Positions 15,633-24,988 of a stretch of 33,862 nt of DNA are shown piece after piece (positions within the stretch are counted from its first letter, which is position 1; the number at the start of each line of letters is the position of its first letter). Source of the DNA: CAZPDM01 sp964585305 (GTDB taxonomy: Bacteria; Planctomycetota; Uabimicrobiia; Uabimicrobiales; JABWCH01); the NCBI GenBank assembly GCA_964585305.1, contig CAZPDM010000047.1, positions 1 through 33,862 on the forward strand. Reading direction: 5' to 3'. A program made the position numbers and the translations under genes. Below the pieces are notes generated by a model, which saw nothing but the letters and a program-made list of their open reading frames with translations, had not been told where the DNA came from and made no database searches.

Positions 15633-17846
15633 ATGAGAGAAGCTCTTTTAGTACTTCGAGGCAAAAAACAAGGCGAAATTTTTCTACTTAGCGATAAGGG
15701 TCAAACAATTGTCGGAAGAGGAGAAAAGTGCGAAATACAACTGAATGATCCTAGCATTTCCCGACGCCACTTTTGTATCACCAAGCAAGGTGATCAATTT
15801 TTTCTCCAAGACATGGGCAGTGCTAATGGAACTTTGATCAATAATAAACGTTCTCTTTGGCAAGAAATCAATGTAGGGGATACTATATCTTGCGGAGCAA
15901 TTCAGTTACAATTTATCACTTTAACTCCAGAAGAACAAGCAAATCATATTAACACGCATGATAAAGGTGTAAATGACAAATCTACTTTTGAAGCTGTTAT
16001 CGCAACCGAAGAACACCCTATAAATATCAAATCTACATTATTATCAAAATATGATTCTCGGAAAGGAAGCTTAAAAGAGTATATTCCCTCTTTAGGAGAC
16101 TCTCCTGCAGAAATCATTTTTAGAAAAAATCGCTTAGAACCAACTTTTTCCAATGCAAAAGATATTGAAAAACTTACACAATCTTTAGCCACTTTATATA
16201 AAATTTCTGAATTATTGCATCGTCCTATTGAATTGAAACCTTTAGCGCAGGAATTGTTACAAACAATTTTAAAAATCACTAAAGCACAGCGGGCTTGTTT
16301 GCTATTCAAAAAGTCAGAAGATGAAGAGTTGGAGATTATCGCAGCACAAACTGCTGATACCAGCCCATTATCTATGTTTTCTCTCAGTCGGACTATTATC
16401 AATTTAGCCATTGATAAAGGAACTGCTACAGTAAGTTCCGATGCAATGTCCGATCAACGTTTTTGCCGCGATGAAAAAGCAAGTGTTATTTTACATAATA
16501 TTCGATCTGTAATGTGCGTTCCTTTAGAAGGCCGTGAACGAATTTTAGGTGCGCTATATGTTGATAGTCTAATTAGTAGTGCTGTCTTTGATACAGAAGA
16601 ATTGGAACTTTTAACTGCAATTGGTCGCCAGGCAGGTTTAGCTGTAGAACGTACATTATTACAAGAAACAATATGTCGGTCTGAAGAAAAATATAGAACT
16701 ATTTTCCAAAAAGCTCCTTTCGCTATTATTTTAGTCAATCGTACAGGACGCATACTTGATATAAATCCTGTAGGGATACAAAGCATTATTGGTGGAAATA
16801 TCCAAACTATTATCAATGAAACAAGTGTTCTTGATCTTTTTCCAGATGCTCGTCCTTCTTTAAAAAAATTATTGGAAAACTCTGAGGCTTTTGACGCTAA
16901 AGAAATGATTTGTCGGAATCTTCAAGGCAATACAGTGATAGTTAATTTACGTGGTATTCCTTTATTAAATGATTCAGAACAAATTGAAGGAGCGATCATC
17001 ATATCAGAAGATATTACTGAAGCCAAGAAATTACAATCTCAAATTATACAACAAGATAAAATGGCAACAGTTGGTTTATTAGCTGCTGGTGTTGCTCACG
17101 AGTTTAATAATATTGTTGCTGGAATGATGGGCTATGCTCAACTTATGCAAATGGGAAAGAAAACTCCGGAACGTTTAGCGGAAGTTGTAGTTGAACAATG
17201 CTCTCGTGCCCGGCAAATTATTGAACGTCTTCTTAATTTTTCTCGAAGAAAAGATGTTCCACGCGAGCTTGTAGATTTGGTAATTTTATTAGAAGATGTT
17301 TTTCAATTAGTAGAACGTGAGTTAATGAAGAATAATATTCATATTGACAAACGTTTTAATAAAGCACCTCGAGTTATGGCACATGCTGGAGAACTTCAGC
17401 AGGTATTTTTAAATCTTGTGATGAATGCTATGCAAGCAATTGGTAGCAATGGAACATTAACCGTAATATTATTATGCGAAAATCCTTGGATAAAAATTAT
17501 TTTTAAAGACTCTGGTCCGGGTATGCCAAAAGAAATTTTATCCAGAATTTTTGAACCATTTTTTACCACAAAATCTCAAAAAGGCAATGGATTAGGGCTG
17601 TCTGTAAGTTATACAATTATCAAATCTTATAATGGGGATATTTTTGTTGAAAGTGAAGTAGGAAAAGGGGCTACATTTACTATCCAATTGCCACTTCCAG
17701 AAGGTTCTCTTGAATTTAATGAAATAAATGAAGAAGGCAAACAAACTACTCCCATAGAGAGAGAAAGTATGCCAGAACGATTAAATGTACGTATAGAAGA
17801 ACATAAACAAAATCTCAATAAAAATATAAATAAAAATTCCCAATAA
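15633..17846 (+). CDS. FHA-GAF-PAS sensor histidine kinase
   Basis: 737 residues with no transmembrane segment, so a cytoplasmic sensor. An N-terminal FHA domain (1-95: GRGEKCEIQL, SISRRHF, GSANGT) should bind phosphothreonine peptides. A GAF domain is at about 190-345 and a PAS domain at about 350-465 (EKYRTIFQKAPFAIILV). HisKA has phospho-acceptor His489 in GVAHEFNNI. HATPase_c has an N box (LNLVMNAMQAI), DSGPGMP, FEPFFTTK and GNGLGLSV. The kinase core is complete. No response regulator is encoded next to it. The C-terminal 40 residues after the ATPase domain are Lys/Asn/Glu-rich and look disordered. The FHA domain suggests that a Ser/Thr kinase, such as the one in the next gene, provides the phosphothreonine input. 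Confidence 0.92.
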   Translation: MREALLVLRGKKQGEIFLLSDKGQTIVGRGEKCEIQLNDPSISRRHFCITKQGDQFFLQDMGSANGTLINNKRSLWQEINVGDTISCGAIQLQFITLTPEEQANHINTHDKGVNDKSTFEAVIATEEHPINIKSTLLSKYDSRKGSLKEYIPSLGDSPAEIIFRKNRLEPTFSNAKDIEKLTQSLATLYKISELLHRPIELKPLAQELLQTILKITKAQRACLLFKKSEDEELEIIAAQTADTSPLSMFSLSRTIINLAIDKGTATVSSDAMSDQRFCRDEKASVILHNIRSVMCVPLEGRERILGALYVDSLISSAVFDTEELELLTAIGRQAGLAVERTLLQETICRSEEKYRTIFQKAPFAIILVNRTGRILDINPVGIQSIIGGNIQTIINETSVLDLFPDARPSLKKLLENSEAFDAKEMICRNLQGNTVIVNLRGIPLLNDSEQIEGAIIISEDITEAKKLQSQIIQQDKMATVGLLAAGVAHEFNNIVAGMMGYAQLMQMGKKTPERLAEVVVEQCSRARQIIERLLNFSRRKDVPRELVDLVILLEDVFQLVERELMKNNIHIDKRFNKAPRVMAHAGELQQVFLNLVMNAMQAIGSNGTLTVILLCENPWIKIIFKDSGPGMPKEILSRIFEPFFTTKSQKGNGLGLSVSYTIIKSYNGDIFVESEVGKGATFTIQLPLPEGSLEFNEINEEGKQTTPIERESMPERLNVRIEEHKQNLNKNINKNSQ

Positions 17847-17857
17847 ATCTTAGTATG

Positions 17858-17899
17858 ACTCTATTATTCTCTAAGAAAAAGAATGATAGAGTTTTTTTT
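17858..17899 (+). terminator. Intrinsic terminator after the histidine kinase gene
   Basis: A 13-bp stem (17858-17870 with 17880-17892, one G-U pair) with a 9-base loop is followed by seven T (17893-17899). Confidence 0.85.
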
Positions 17900-17900
17900 G

Positions 17901-17928
17901 TTTACATTTTTTTTAAAAGTGTTAATAT
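17901..17928 (+). promoter_or_regulatory. Candidate promoter of the Ser/Thr kinase unit
   Basis: TTTACA (17901-17906) and TAATAT (17923-17928) are 16 bases apart, directly behind the terminator. Predicted start is near 17935, about 55 bases before the ATG at 17989. Confidence 0.5.
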
Positions 17929-17988
17929 ATTTTTAAGAAATATGATTTTTTTTATTTGAAAATAGTATTTTTTTTAGTTGGAGGTCTC

Positions 17989-20190
17989 ATGTCGGATTTT
18001 AAAGAATTTGAATTTGAATCTCAAGCTTCTTATACGTTCCTGGAAGAAATTGGGCGGGGCGGCATGGGGATTGTTTATTTAGCCGCAAGAAACTCCGGGA
18101 ATGTGGTCGATTACGTTGTTTTGAAAACATTAAAATCTTTAAATGAGTCAGATGAACGGGCTTTAAGGCAAGAAGCTAACTTAGCAGCACAATTGCGGCA
18201 TGAAAATATTGTTAAAACTTATGGATTGGAATATATTTCCCTTTCTACTTTGCCTGAAAATTTTTTACGTGGATTGGGTGCACTTTCTTATACCAATGCA
18301 GCAGAAAATAGCTCACCTAAAGTACGACGTATCAATTTTAAAAATCCTAAAAAAGATAAAGAAAATATTTCAAAAATACAAATTAGCAATCAAGGAAAAT
18401 CTCTGCTACTTTTAGTTATGGATTATATAGATGGTGCTAGTTTGCATTCTTTTCATTATGGACATATTGAACAAGGTTTGTTAATGCCTGTAAGTTTTGG
18501 GGCTTTTATTATTAGCCGCATTGCGCGTGCTTTAGCATATTCTCACAATTATTTAATCCATCGTGATATATCTCCAGAAAATATTTTATTAAATACACAA
18601 GGAACTTGCAAACTTAGCGATTTTGGTATTGCTGTCGCTACTCATCAAAAACCAGATTATTGGGCTGGAAAACTTGGCTATATGTCTCCAGAGCAGATGA
18701 TGAATGAGCAAGTAGATGAGCGCATTGATATTTTCGCATTAGGTAGTGTTGCATATCAAGTTTTAACAGGAATTCCTTTGGCAGAAGTAAAATATGATCT
18801 CCCATTAAACGATCAGATATTTGCTATTTTATCTCAGTTTCAAAAAGGCATTATTCCTCCTCATAAAGTACGTTATGATATTCCAGAAAGCCTTTCTAAT
18901 ATTGTAATGAAAATGCTAGCTATTTTACCAGCACAACGTTATCAACGAGCCAGCACAATTGCAAGTGATTTAGAAAAGAAATTTCTTTATGCTAAAGGAT
19001 ATGGGCCAACAAATAATAGTTTAGCAACATACTTAAGTATCTATGAAAATAAATTTAGCATGTATAATGAAGAGCAATTAGAACAATTATCTTTTCTAAA
19101 AAATGAACGTGGAGAAATTCAATTAAAAAGAGAGCTAAATTTAAGTGGTTATACTCCAGAAGGCTTGCAATTATTAGAATCCCGTGCTAAAGATTTAGTA
19201 TATCAAAAACTTCATGCTTCCCCTTCTATTGTTGTTCCTGGTGTAGATGTTACGAATAAAGAAATTCGTATAGCATATCTTAAAGTTAAATACTTGGATA
19301 ATGTTTTAGAGTCTTTCCAAGTTCAAGATAAAACTATCATCTTAGGTTCAGGAAAAGATAGCAATATTATCTTAGAAGATCCTACTATTGATCCCCAATA
19401 TTGTAAAATTCAAAAATCGCAAGAATCTGTATTTTTAACAATGGTTTCTGCTGGAAAAGAAGTCGTTGTTAATAATAAAAATGTTTCTGAAAAAGAATTG
19501 CGTGAAGGCGACAAAATCAAAATTGGTAGCCATATTTTATTTTTCTTACATCAAACCTCTTTGGAAACACTCAATAGCAATAAAATTTATAATCTCTCTG
19601 GAAATACTAATCTTAATAACTTAATAAATGCTCGCGATTTTGCAGTAAGTTTGACTGGCAATCCAACAAACTATACTCAACTAGCAAAATTATGCGAACA
19701 GATATTAGGCAGTACAAATTTGAGCGAGTTAAAATTAGGTGTAATTCCAATTGCTTTATTAGAATCGTTGCAATTATTGAAAATTGGCAGTAGCGATTCT
19801 ACAAATTTTATTGTTCGATTTATTCGTACTCCTGTTAGAATTATTATTGTATGCTCAGGATTTAATATATTAGGCTATCATACTTTGTTAAATATTTTCC
19901 GCAAACATCGCGCACTTTTAGCAGTTGCTCTTACAGAAAAAGAAATTACAAATGAAACAAGACTGGATTCAAATATTGCAGAAGATTTGTTGGAAAGCTC
20001 TGTATCATCATCGAATGATAGTAAAAAGGAGATGAAATCTCCTGTACAAAATAACGATTCTAAATTAAATTTTGAAGATCCTGATTCATTTGATCCCAAT
20101 ATGTTAGCAGCTACTATGATTGTTCATGGTTTTGATCGTATCGAATTTAAAGCTGATACTATGGAAGTTGAATTTGCAATATATCTGTAA
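17989..20190 (+). CDS. Hanks-type serine/threonine protein kinase with FHA-like domain
   Basis: 733 residues from the ATG at 17989, which follows TTGGAGG with good spacing; the upstream TTG at 17956 is rejected. The kinase domain (about 15-345) has GRGGMGIVY (22-30), Lys46, HRDISPENIL with catalytic Asp193, DFG at 211-213 and GYMSPEQ in the activation/P+1 region. The N-lobe carries an insertion of roughly 55-60 residues, basic in part, between the beta-4 and beta-5 region (around 90-150). An FHA-like domain (429-521) has GSGKDSNIILED, but its usual Ser and His are replaced (IDPQYCKI), so phosphopeptide binding is doubtful. The C-terminal 200 residues are unrecognised. There is no transmembrane helix, unlike many PknB-type kinases. 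It lies first in a likely unit with the AAA-like protein and serpin genes. Confidence 0.9.
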   Translation: MSDFKEFEFESQASYTFLEEIGRGGMGIVYLAARNSGNVVDYVVLKTLKSLNESDERALRQEANLAAQLRHENIVKTYGLEYISLSTLPENFLRGLGALSYTNAAENSSPKVRRINFKNPKKDKENISKIQISNQGKSLLLLVMDYIDGASLHSFHYGHIEQGLLMPVSFGAFIISRIARALAYSHNYLIHRDISPENILLNTQGTCKLSDFGIAVATHQKPDYWAGKLGYMSPEQMMNEQVDERIDIFALGSVAYQVLTGIPLAEVKYDLPLNDQIFAILSQFQKGIIPPHKVRYDIPESLSNIVMKMLAILPAQRYQRASTIASDLEKKFLYAKGYGPTNNSLATYLSIYENKFSMYNEEQLEQLSFLKNERGEIQLKRELNLSGYTPEGLQLLESRAKDLVYQKLHASPSIVVPGVDVTNKEIRIAYLKVKYLDNVLESFQVQDKTIILGSGKDSNIILEDPTIDPQYCKIQKSQESVFLTMVSAGKEVVVNNKNVSEKELREGDKIKIGSHILFFLHQTSLETLNSNKIYNLSGNTNLNNLINARDFAVSLTGNPTNYTQLAKLCEQILGSTNLSELKLGVIPIALLESLQLLKIGSSDSTNFIVRFIRTPVRIIIVCSGFNILGYHTLLNIFRKHRALLAVALTEKEITNETRLDSNIAEDLLESSVSSSNDSKKEMKSPVQNNDSKLNFEDPDSFDPNMLAATMIVHGFDRIEFKADTMEVEFAIYL

Positions 20191-20195
20191 TTAAT

Positions 20196-20223
20196 ATGTT
20201 CCCACTGTTTTTAGTGGGAACAT
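20196..20223 (+). terminator. Strong stem-loop after the kinase gene
   Basis: ATGTTCCCACT (20196-20206) pairs perfectly with its complement at 20213-20223 around a 6-base loop. Only TT follows, so it may reduce rather than stop transcription into the next gene, or stabilise the kinase mRNA end. Confidence 0.5.
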
Positions 20224-20283
20224 TTAACAAGAAGTTTATAACAGGAGTTTTGGGATGGAGAATGTTTTTAAAGGAATTCTCAA

Positions 20284-23200
20284 ATGAATCTTCAGCCTAT
20301 TTTTTTAGAATTAGCCCTTACTACTCGCAAAAATGAGCAAGAAAAATGGGAAGAGTATTTACAAAAGCTCAAACAAGGACAAAGTAGTAAGGTAATTGTT
20401 CTAGCAAAAGAGAATGATGTAGGGCAAAATAATTGGATGAGAGCATTATTAAGTCAGCAAAATATTTCTTGTTATTATGGAAAATGTCAATCTTCCAACC
20501 AAACATTATTTGGCCCGTATCACGCTTTTCATCAGGCTTTTCCAGATTTTTTTCAACAATGTAGTGAACAGATGAAACAACAATTTTTAAATATTGGAAA
20601 AAGTTTATCTGCTTCAAAATATCAAGGATTTGGATCGAAATCAAATCGGGCTAACACCCAAATTGCAGTTGACGGCTTAGATTTTGAACAACCACATTTC
20701 CTTGCTGCTTCTTTTGTTCAATTTTTATCACAACTTCCTACACCTTATATTATTTATCTGGAAGATATTCATAATGCAGACTTGGCAACATTAGAAATGT
20801 GGAAATTTTTATCTACTGGTTTAAGCAATAAGCCTATTTTACTTGTTGCAACAGGAACACGTGATACATCAGAAGCTCCTGATTTGCCTGCGCATTTACG
20901 CGGGAATAATATTCCCGTTTTACAACAATTGAAAGCACTTCAATTTACTGCTAAACCTAAAACTTTTGCTAAACAGGAACGCCAAACTTTGTTAGAACTC
21001 TATAGAGAATCTCCTATTATTGAACTTAGCAAAGTTCCATGGACTGAAATTATTTCTCTTCTCAAGGGAATTTTTAGTCCAAACGTTTCTGAAATATTTT
21101 TAGAAATGCTAGGGCAACAATCACAACATCATCCTTTTTATTTAGGACAAATTTTAGCTTATTTGTCAGATGTTCTAACTTCAGAAGGAGAGTTATTAGC
21201 CCTTAAGTTTTCAGAGTCAGATATTGACATTCCTCGTGATTTAGAAGAAATTTTTTTATCCAATCTTGGAAAACTTAGCACATCAACTATTAAAGCGTTG
21301 GAATATGCGGCTTTATTCCCTATTCCCATGCCAAAAGAATTGTGGCAAAAATGTTGTGATTATCCAGAAGATGTTTGGCAAAAGATAATTCGAGAATCTC
21401 AAGATGAAGGAGTTTTGCAATCTTCTCCAGATAATGAAAAGCTTGTTTTCAGTCATGAAAAATTACGTCAGGCTTTACTAAAACAAATTTCTAATCCGCG
21501 TCAAAAAACTATTAATTTTACATGGGCAGAGATTGCCAAAGAAGTAAATCTGCCTAATTATCTACGGTATTATTTTTCCCAAAAAGGACCTGAGCCTCAA
21601 ACAGGATTATATGATCTTTTTGATGCTGGACTGTATGCAGAATCTTTACTTTCTCCTTTAAGTGCTTGTGAATTTTATAAGGAAGGCTCAAAATCTTTTC
21701 CAGAAATCCGTGAAGCATTTGAGCAAGAATTAAAAAATATTTTGGCTGTTGCATATCCCCAATCTTCTGCTAAAAATGATAAAAAGAAACAAGAAAATAC
21801 TAATCAGGAAGAAAACAATCCTGAAGAACCAAGTTCTACAAATCAAGAAGAAAAAGATATTAAAAAACGAGGGTTCTTTGATTGGTTAGAAAAAAAATTT
21901 ACAGGATTTGATTCTCAAGAGAAAAATGATCTTATTCAAAAATTTCTTGAGGTCATGCGATTATATCGTCTTGCTAATTTTGAAGGCCAGCCTGTATTTA
22001 CAGAGCAATTGCAATATTTTATAAAAAGGATGCTATATTGGCAATCGCCTGCAAAGTTTCTTCCTACATTTTGGACATTGCTACGATATTTAGTAAACGT
22101 TAGTATTACAATGGATAGATCCTATCCAAAAGAAGATATTTTAGTATTATGGAATCTTGTTGCAGAGCATCTTGTTCCTAAAAAAGATTTTAATACTCAG
22201 AAATTACTGAGACAAAATGCTCAACGTTGTCAATTAAATATGAATTATGCAAATCAAGATTTAGCTCAATACTTGGCAATGTCAAAGCAAACAAATGATA
22301 TTCTAAAAAAATTGGAATATAACTTAAATGCAGGATTTTTAGCACGACAAAGTAAAGATTTTTTTAAAGCTTTGGAAATTTTATTTCGCAATATTCAATT
22401 ATCTGCAAAATATCTACAAACTTCTGATGTTCCTTATTGGGAAGCCGAATCTTTAAGACATTTAGGGCTTGTATATGAACAATGGGCCCGTGATATATAC
22501 AATCCACCTGAAATAGAAACTGTTGTAGAACAGGCAAAAACATCTGGAATGGGATTTAAGAAAAAAGATTTAAAAAAGGATGATTTTGAAAAAGAAGATT
22601 CTGCGCAAGAAAATAATATTTCAGAAGAAGAAGATACAAACGCAAAAAAGACTGGCAGACGAACAGGTGCTAAAAAAGCAGCAGCAAAAAAAGTAGGTGC
22701 TAAAAAAAGAAATAGCAGGCAAGAAGATCCTGTTGAAATTGAGCCACAAGAAGAAATCTCTCCGATGAAAAAAGTTGGGATAAAACAAGCCTTTGCTCAA
22801 CAATCTTTCTCGCCACAAATTGCTGCTCCTTTAATAAAACAACCTCGACAGTTTCATACAAAAGAAGAAGAACAGTCTTTTATTATGGCGGCAGAAAAAG
22901 CCCAAAAAGCAGCATTTGCCTATAGCGATGCTAGCAATTGCCAAACCCGACTTCAAGAAATAAACTGGTTGGCGAATATACTTTTAAAGAAAAGTCTTCA
23001 TTTGGCTAAGTTATATGAGTTTGACACAAACGAATTTGAAAGCAGCTTAAAAACGATAGCTACTAAATATGATCTTACTAAAGACCAACAAGAATACCAT
23101 CGTGGACGTGGCATAATTGTTTGTGACAATATAGATTTAGGATCTGCGGATTTATTGGAACAGGTATTACGCCAAGAAGATATTGAACCTAATATTTCAA

Positions 23201-23478
23201 TTAGCCCTGATATTTTAGATTTAAATCAATGGTCCAAAGATTACACGAAAAGTATTTTATTAGTAAATTCTTATAGTAAAATATGGGAATATGAATATCC
23301 TCGCTTTTTAGCACAAAGTGCAGCATGTGAAGGAAATCGCGAAACAATGGATTGTGGATGGTTTGTATCAGAAACTAGCCATCATACTCGAATTGTTTTT
23401 ATCGCTCCAACTCCTGGCCAACTGTACCGACTTGTAAGACAATGTACGAAAGAAAAAACTTTAGCTAAATATCTATAG
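20284..23478 (+). CDS. Large STAND/PknK-like protein with degenerate Walker A (pseudo-ATPase) and Lys/Ala-rich insert
   Basis: 1064 residues from an ATG with AAAGGA upstream. The N-terminal 400 residues resemble the AAA/STAND ATPase module found in PknK-type kinases and LuxR/adenylate-cyclase-linked regulators. YLEDIHNADLATLEMW (158-173) matches the typical Walker B pattern LEDxHxAD..TLE. Where Walker A should be (about 37-55) the sequence reads KENDVGQNNW, without the GK[ST] pair, so ATP hydrolysis is unlikely. A charged linker (about 495-540) follows, then helical, TPR-like sequence (about 550-770). A Lys/Ala-rich patch resembling histone-H1 tails lies at 788-812, and the C-terminal domain is unrecognised. 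No membrane segment. In PknK-like proteins this module is fused to a Ser/Thr kinase; here the kinase is the preceding gene, so the two may act as a split pair. Confidence 0.75.
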   Translation: MNLQPIFLELALTTRKNEQEKWEEYLQKLKQGQSSKVIVLAKENDVGQNNWMRALLSQQNISCYYGKCQSSNQTLFGPYHAFHQAFPDFFQQCSEQMKQQFLNIGKSLSASKYQGFGSKSNRANTQIAVDGLDFEQPHFLAASFVQFLSQLPTPYIIYLEDIHNADLATLEMWKFLSTGLSNKPILLVATGTRDTSEAPDLPAHLRGNNIPVLQQLKALQFTAKPKTFAKQERQTLLELYRESPIIELSKVPWTEIISLLKGIFSPNVSEIFLEMLGQQSQHHPFYLGQILAYLSDVLTSEGELLALKFSESDIDIPRDLEEIFLSNLGKLSTSTIKALEYAALFPIPMPKELWQKCCDYPEDVWQKIIRESQDEGVLQSSPDNEKLVFSHEKLRQALLKQISNPRQKTINFTWAEIAKEVNLPNYLRYYFSQKGPEPQTGLYDLFDAGLYAESLLSPLSACEFYKEGSKSFPEIREAFEQELKNILAVAYPQSSAKNDKKKQENTNQEENNPEEPSSTNQEEKDIKKRGFFDWLEKKFTGFDSQEKNDLIQKFLEVMRLYRLANFEGQPVFTEQLQYFIKRMLYWQSPAKFLPTFWTLLRYLVNVSITMDRSYPKEDILVLWNLVAEHLVPKKDFNTQKLLRQNAQRCQLNMNYANQDLAQYLAMSKQTNDILKKLEYNLNAGFLARQSKDFFKALEILFRNIQLSAKYLQTSDVPYWEAESLRHLGLVYEQWARDIYNPPEIETVVEQAKTSGMGFKKKDLKKDDFEKEDSAQENNISEEEDTNAKKTGRRTGAKKAAAKKVGAKKRNSRQEDPVEIEPQEEISPMKKVGIKQAFAQQSFSPQIAAPLIKQPRQFHTKEEEQSFIMAAEKAQKAAFAYSDASNCQTRLQEINWLANILLKKSLHLAKLYEFDTNEFESSLKTIATKYDLTKDQQEYHRGRGIIVCDNIDLGSADLLEQVLRQEDIEPNISISPDILDLNQWSKDYTKSILLVNSYSKIWEYEYPRFLAQSAACEGNRETMDCGWFVSETSHHTRIVFIAPTPGQLYRLVRQCTKEKTLAKYL

Positions 23479-23507
23479 CTGGAAAGTATTTTGTGCAAGG
23501 GAAAAAA

Positions 23508-24941
23508 ATGAATATAAAAAAATGGTTAATACTAGATGCAATCTTTACAACTTTAGTTGTCATCGGGATTTTGATTTATATTGATCAAAACAGAATAGAG
23601 AATGGCAAAAAAAATGTTGATAACAAAGTAAATTTGCCCAAAGCTGAACCGGTTTTAAGCCATCCTCAAATACAACCTAATATTAAACTTCCAATACAAA
23701 ACAATCCTAATCAGAATAAACCTGGAGAACCTGTAGAAATTTTAAACCACGGTGAAATTATTTCAAATGTCGCAGGTTTTGAAAGACCTGTGGAGAATAA
23801 TTTCCTTGTATCCGCGGACTCTTCTGTTTTTGCTAAAATGAACAATCGCTTAGGATTTGATCTTTGGCAAAAAATTTTTGAAAATAACACAGAAAAAAAT
23901 ATTTGTCTTTCTCCTTATAGTATTTCACTTGCTTTAGCTATGGCTTATAATGGTGCGCAAAATGAGACAAAAAAGGCTATGACAAACATTTTTGATCCGC
24001 AAGGAATCAATTTAGATAATCTGAATTCTGCAAGTCTGTCATTACAAAATAAAATTCTTCGAAAAAATAGTGGAGTACAACTTGAAATAGCCAATTCTTT
24101 ATGGTATCGACAAGGATTTAATCCTCTTCCTAAGTTTTTGGAATATCTTGTAAAATATTATCAAACACAAGCTCAAAGCCTTGATTTTAGTTCTCCGAAA
24201 GCTCCTATTATAATCAATGCCTGGGTAAAAAAATCTACCCATGATAAAATTCAGGAAATTGTCCAAAATATTGATGAGAATACTATGATGTATTTGATCA
24301 ATGCAGTATATTTTAAAGGTTTTTGGGCCAATAAATTTGATCCTTCTGCAACTTCTGAAGGAGAATTTAAATCGCTGAAAAATACTTTTCAAAAATGTTC
24401 GATGATGATGCAATCTCAGAAAATGCCATATCTTGCAAATGAAAAATTTCAAGCTGTTGGATTGCCCTATCAAGATAATGAAATATATCTTTATATCTTC
24501 CTTCCCAACCAGGAAAACAGCTTGGAAAATTTTATTAAAGATGACTGGAATTTTGCTAAATTTGAGAACTATCTTAGCGAATTTCAAGCTCAACAAGTTA
24601 TTCTTTCCATGCCCAAGTTCAAAATAGAATTTAAAAGCAGCTTAAAGACATGTTTAGAAAAAATGGGAATGGGAATTGCGTTTAGTAATTTTGCTGATTT
24701 TAGCAACATTAGCCCTAAAAGTGATTTTGGAAATCTTTTTATCAAAGATATCCAACACAAAACCTATCTTGAAGTAAATGAAGAAGGTTCTGAAGCTGCG
24801 GCTGTTACAAGTATTGAATTCGGCGTAGAATCTATTTCCGAAACATTTGAACTTACCATTAACCGCCCATTTGTTTTTGCTATTTATGATCAAATTAATC
24901 AGACCCTTCTTTTTATGGGACAAATTGTAGAAATGAAGTAA
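23508..24941 (+). CDS. Membrane-anchored serpin (serine protease inhibitor)
   Basis: 477 residues from the ATG at 23508, with AAGGG just before it; the upstream GTG at 23493 is rejected. The N-terminus is a signal anchor (about 5-27), followed by a Pro/Asn-rich linker to about residue 105, then a full serpin fold. Family landmarks are SPYSISLALAMAYNGA, INAVYFKGFWANKF, the F..MPKFKIE strand, and the C-terminal RPFVFAIYD with LFMGQI. The hinge EEGSEAAAVT (425-434) has small residues at P12-P9, the mark of an inhibitory serpin. Counting from the hinge, P1-P1' is Glu441-Ser442, so it should trap proteases that cut after Glu. It starts 29 bases after the pseudo-ATPase gene, so it is probably co-transcribed. 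The signal anchor suggests a periplasmic or surface role in protecting the cell from its own or foreign proteases. Confidence 0.93.
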   Translation: MNIKKWLILDAIFTTLVVIGILIYIDQNRIENGKKNVDNKVNLPKAEPVLSHPQIQPNIKLPIQNNPNQNKPGEPVEILNHGEIISNVAGFERPVENNFLVSADSSVFAKMNNRLGFDLWQKIFENNTEKNICLSPYSISLALAMAYNGAQNETKKAMTNIFDPQGINLDNLNSASLSLQNKILRKNSGVQLEIANSLWYRQGFNPLPKFLEYLVKYYQTQAQSLDFSSPKAPIIINAWVKKSTHDKIQEIVQNIDENTMMYLINAVYFKGFWANKFDPSATSEGEFKSLKNTFQKCSMMMQSQKMPYLANEKFQAVGLPYQDNEIYLYIFLPNQENSLENFIKDDWNFAKFENYLSEFQAQQVILSMPKFKIEFKSSLKTCLEKMGMGIAFSNFADFSNISPKSDFGNLFIKDIQHKTYLEVNEEGSEAAAVTSIEFGVESISETFELTINRPFVFAIYDQINQTLLFMGQIVEMK

Positions 24942-24988
24942 ACAAAAAAAGTTGACATTACTGTTTTGTAATGTCAACTTTTTTTGTT
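24941..24988. terminator. Bidirectional terminator between the serpin and PEP-CTERM genes
   Basis: A perfect 21-bp stem (24941-24961 with 24968-24988) with a 6-base loop has seven A at the left and seven T at the right, so it can work in both directions. It starts within the serpin stop codon and ends within the stop codon of the converging minus-strand gene. Confidence 0.92.

Noticed and set aside
24654..24977. Minus-strand open frame over the serpin 3' end
   Set aside because: It is a shadow of the serpin gene and would read through the bidirectional terminator.
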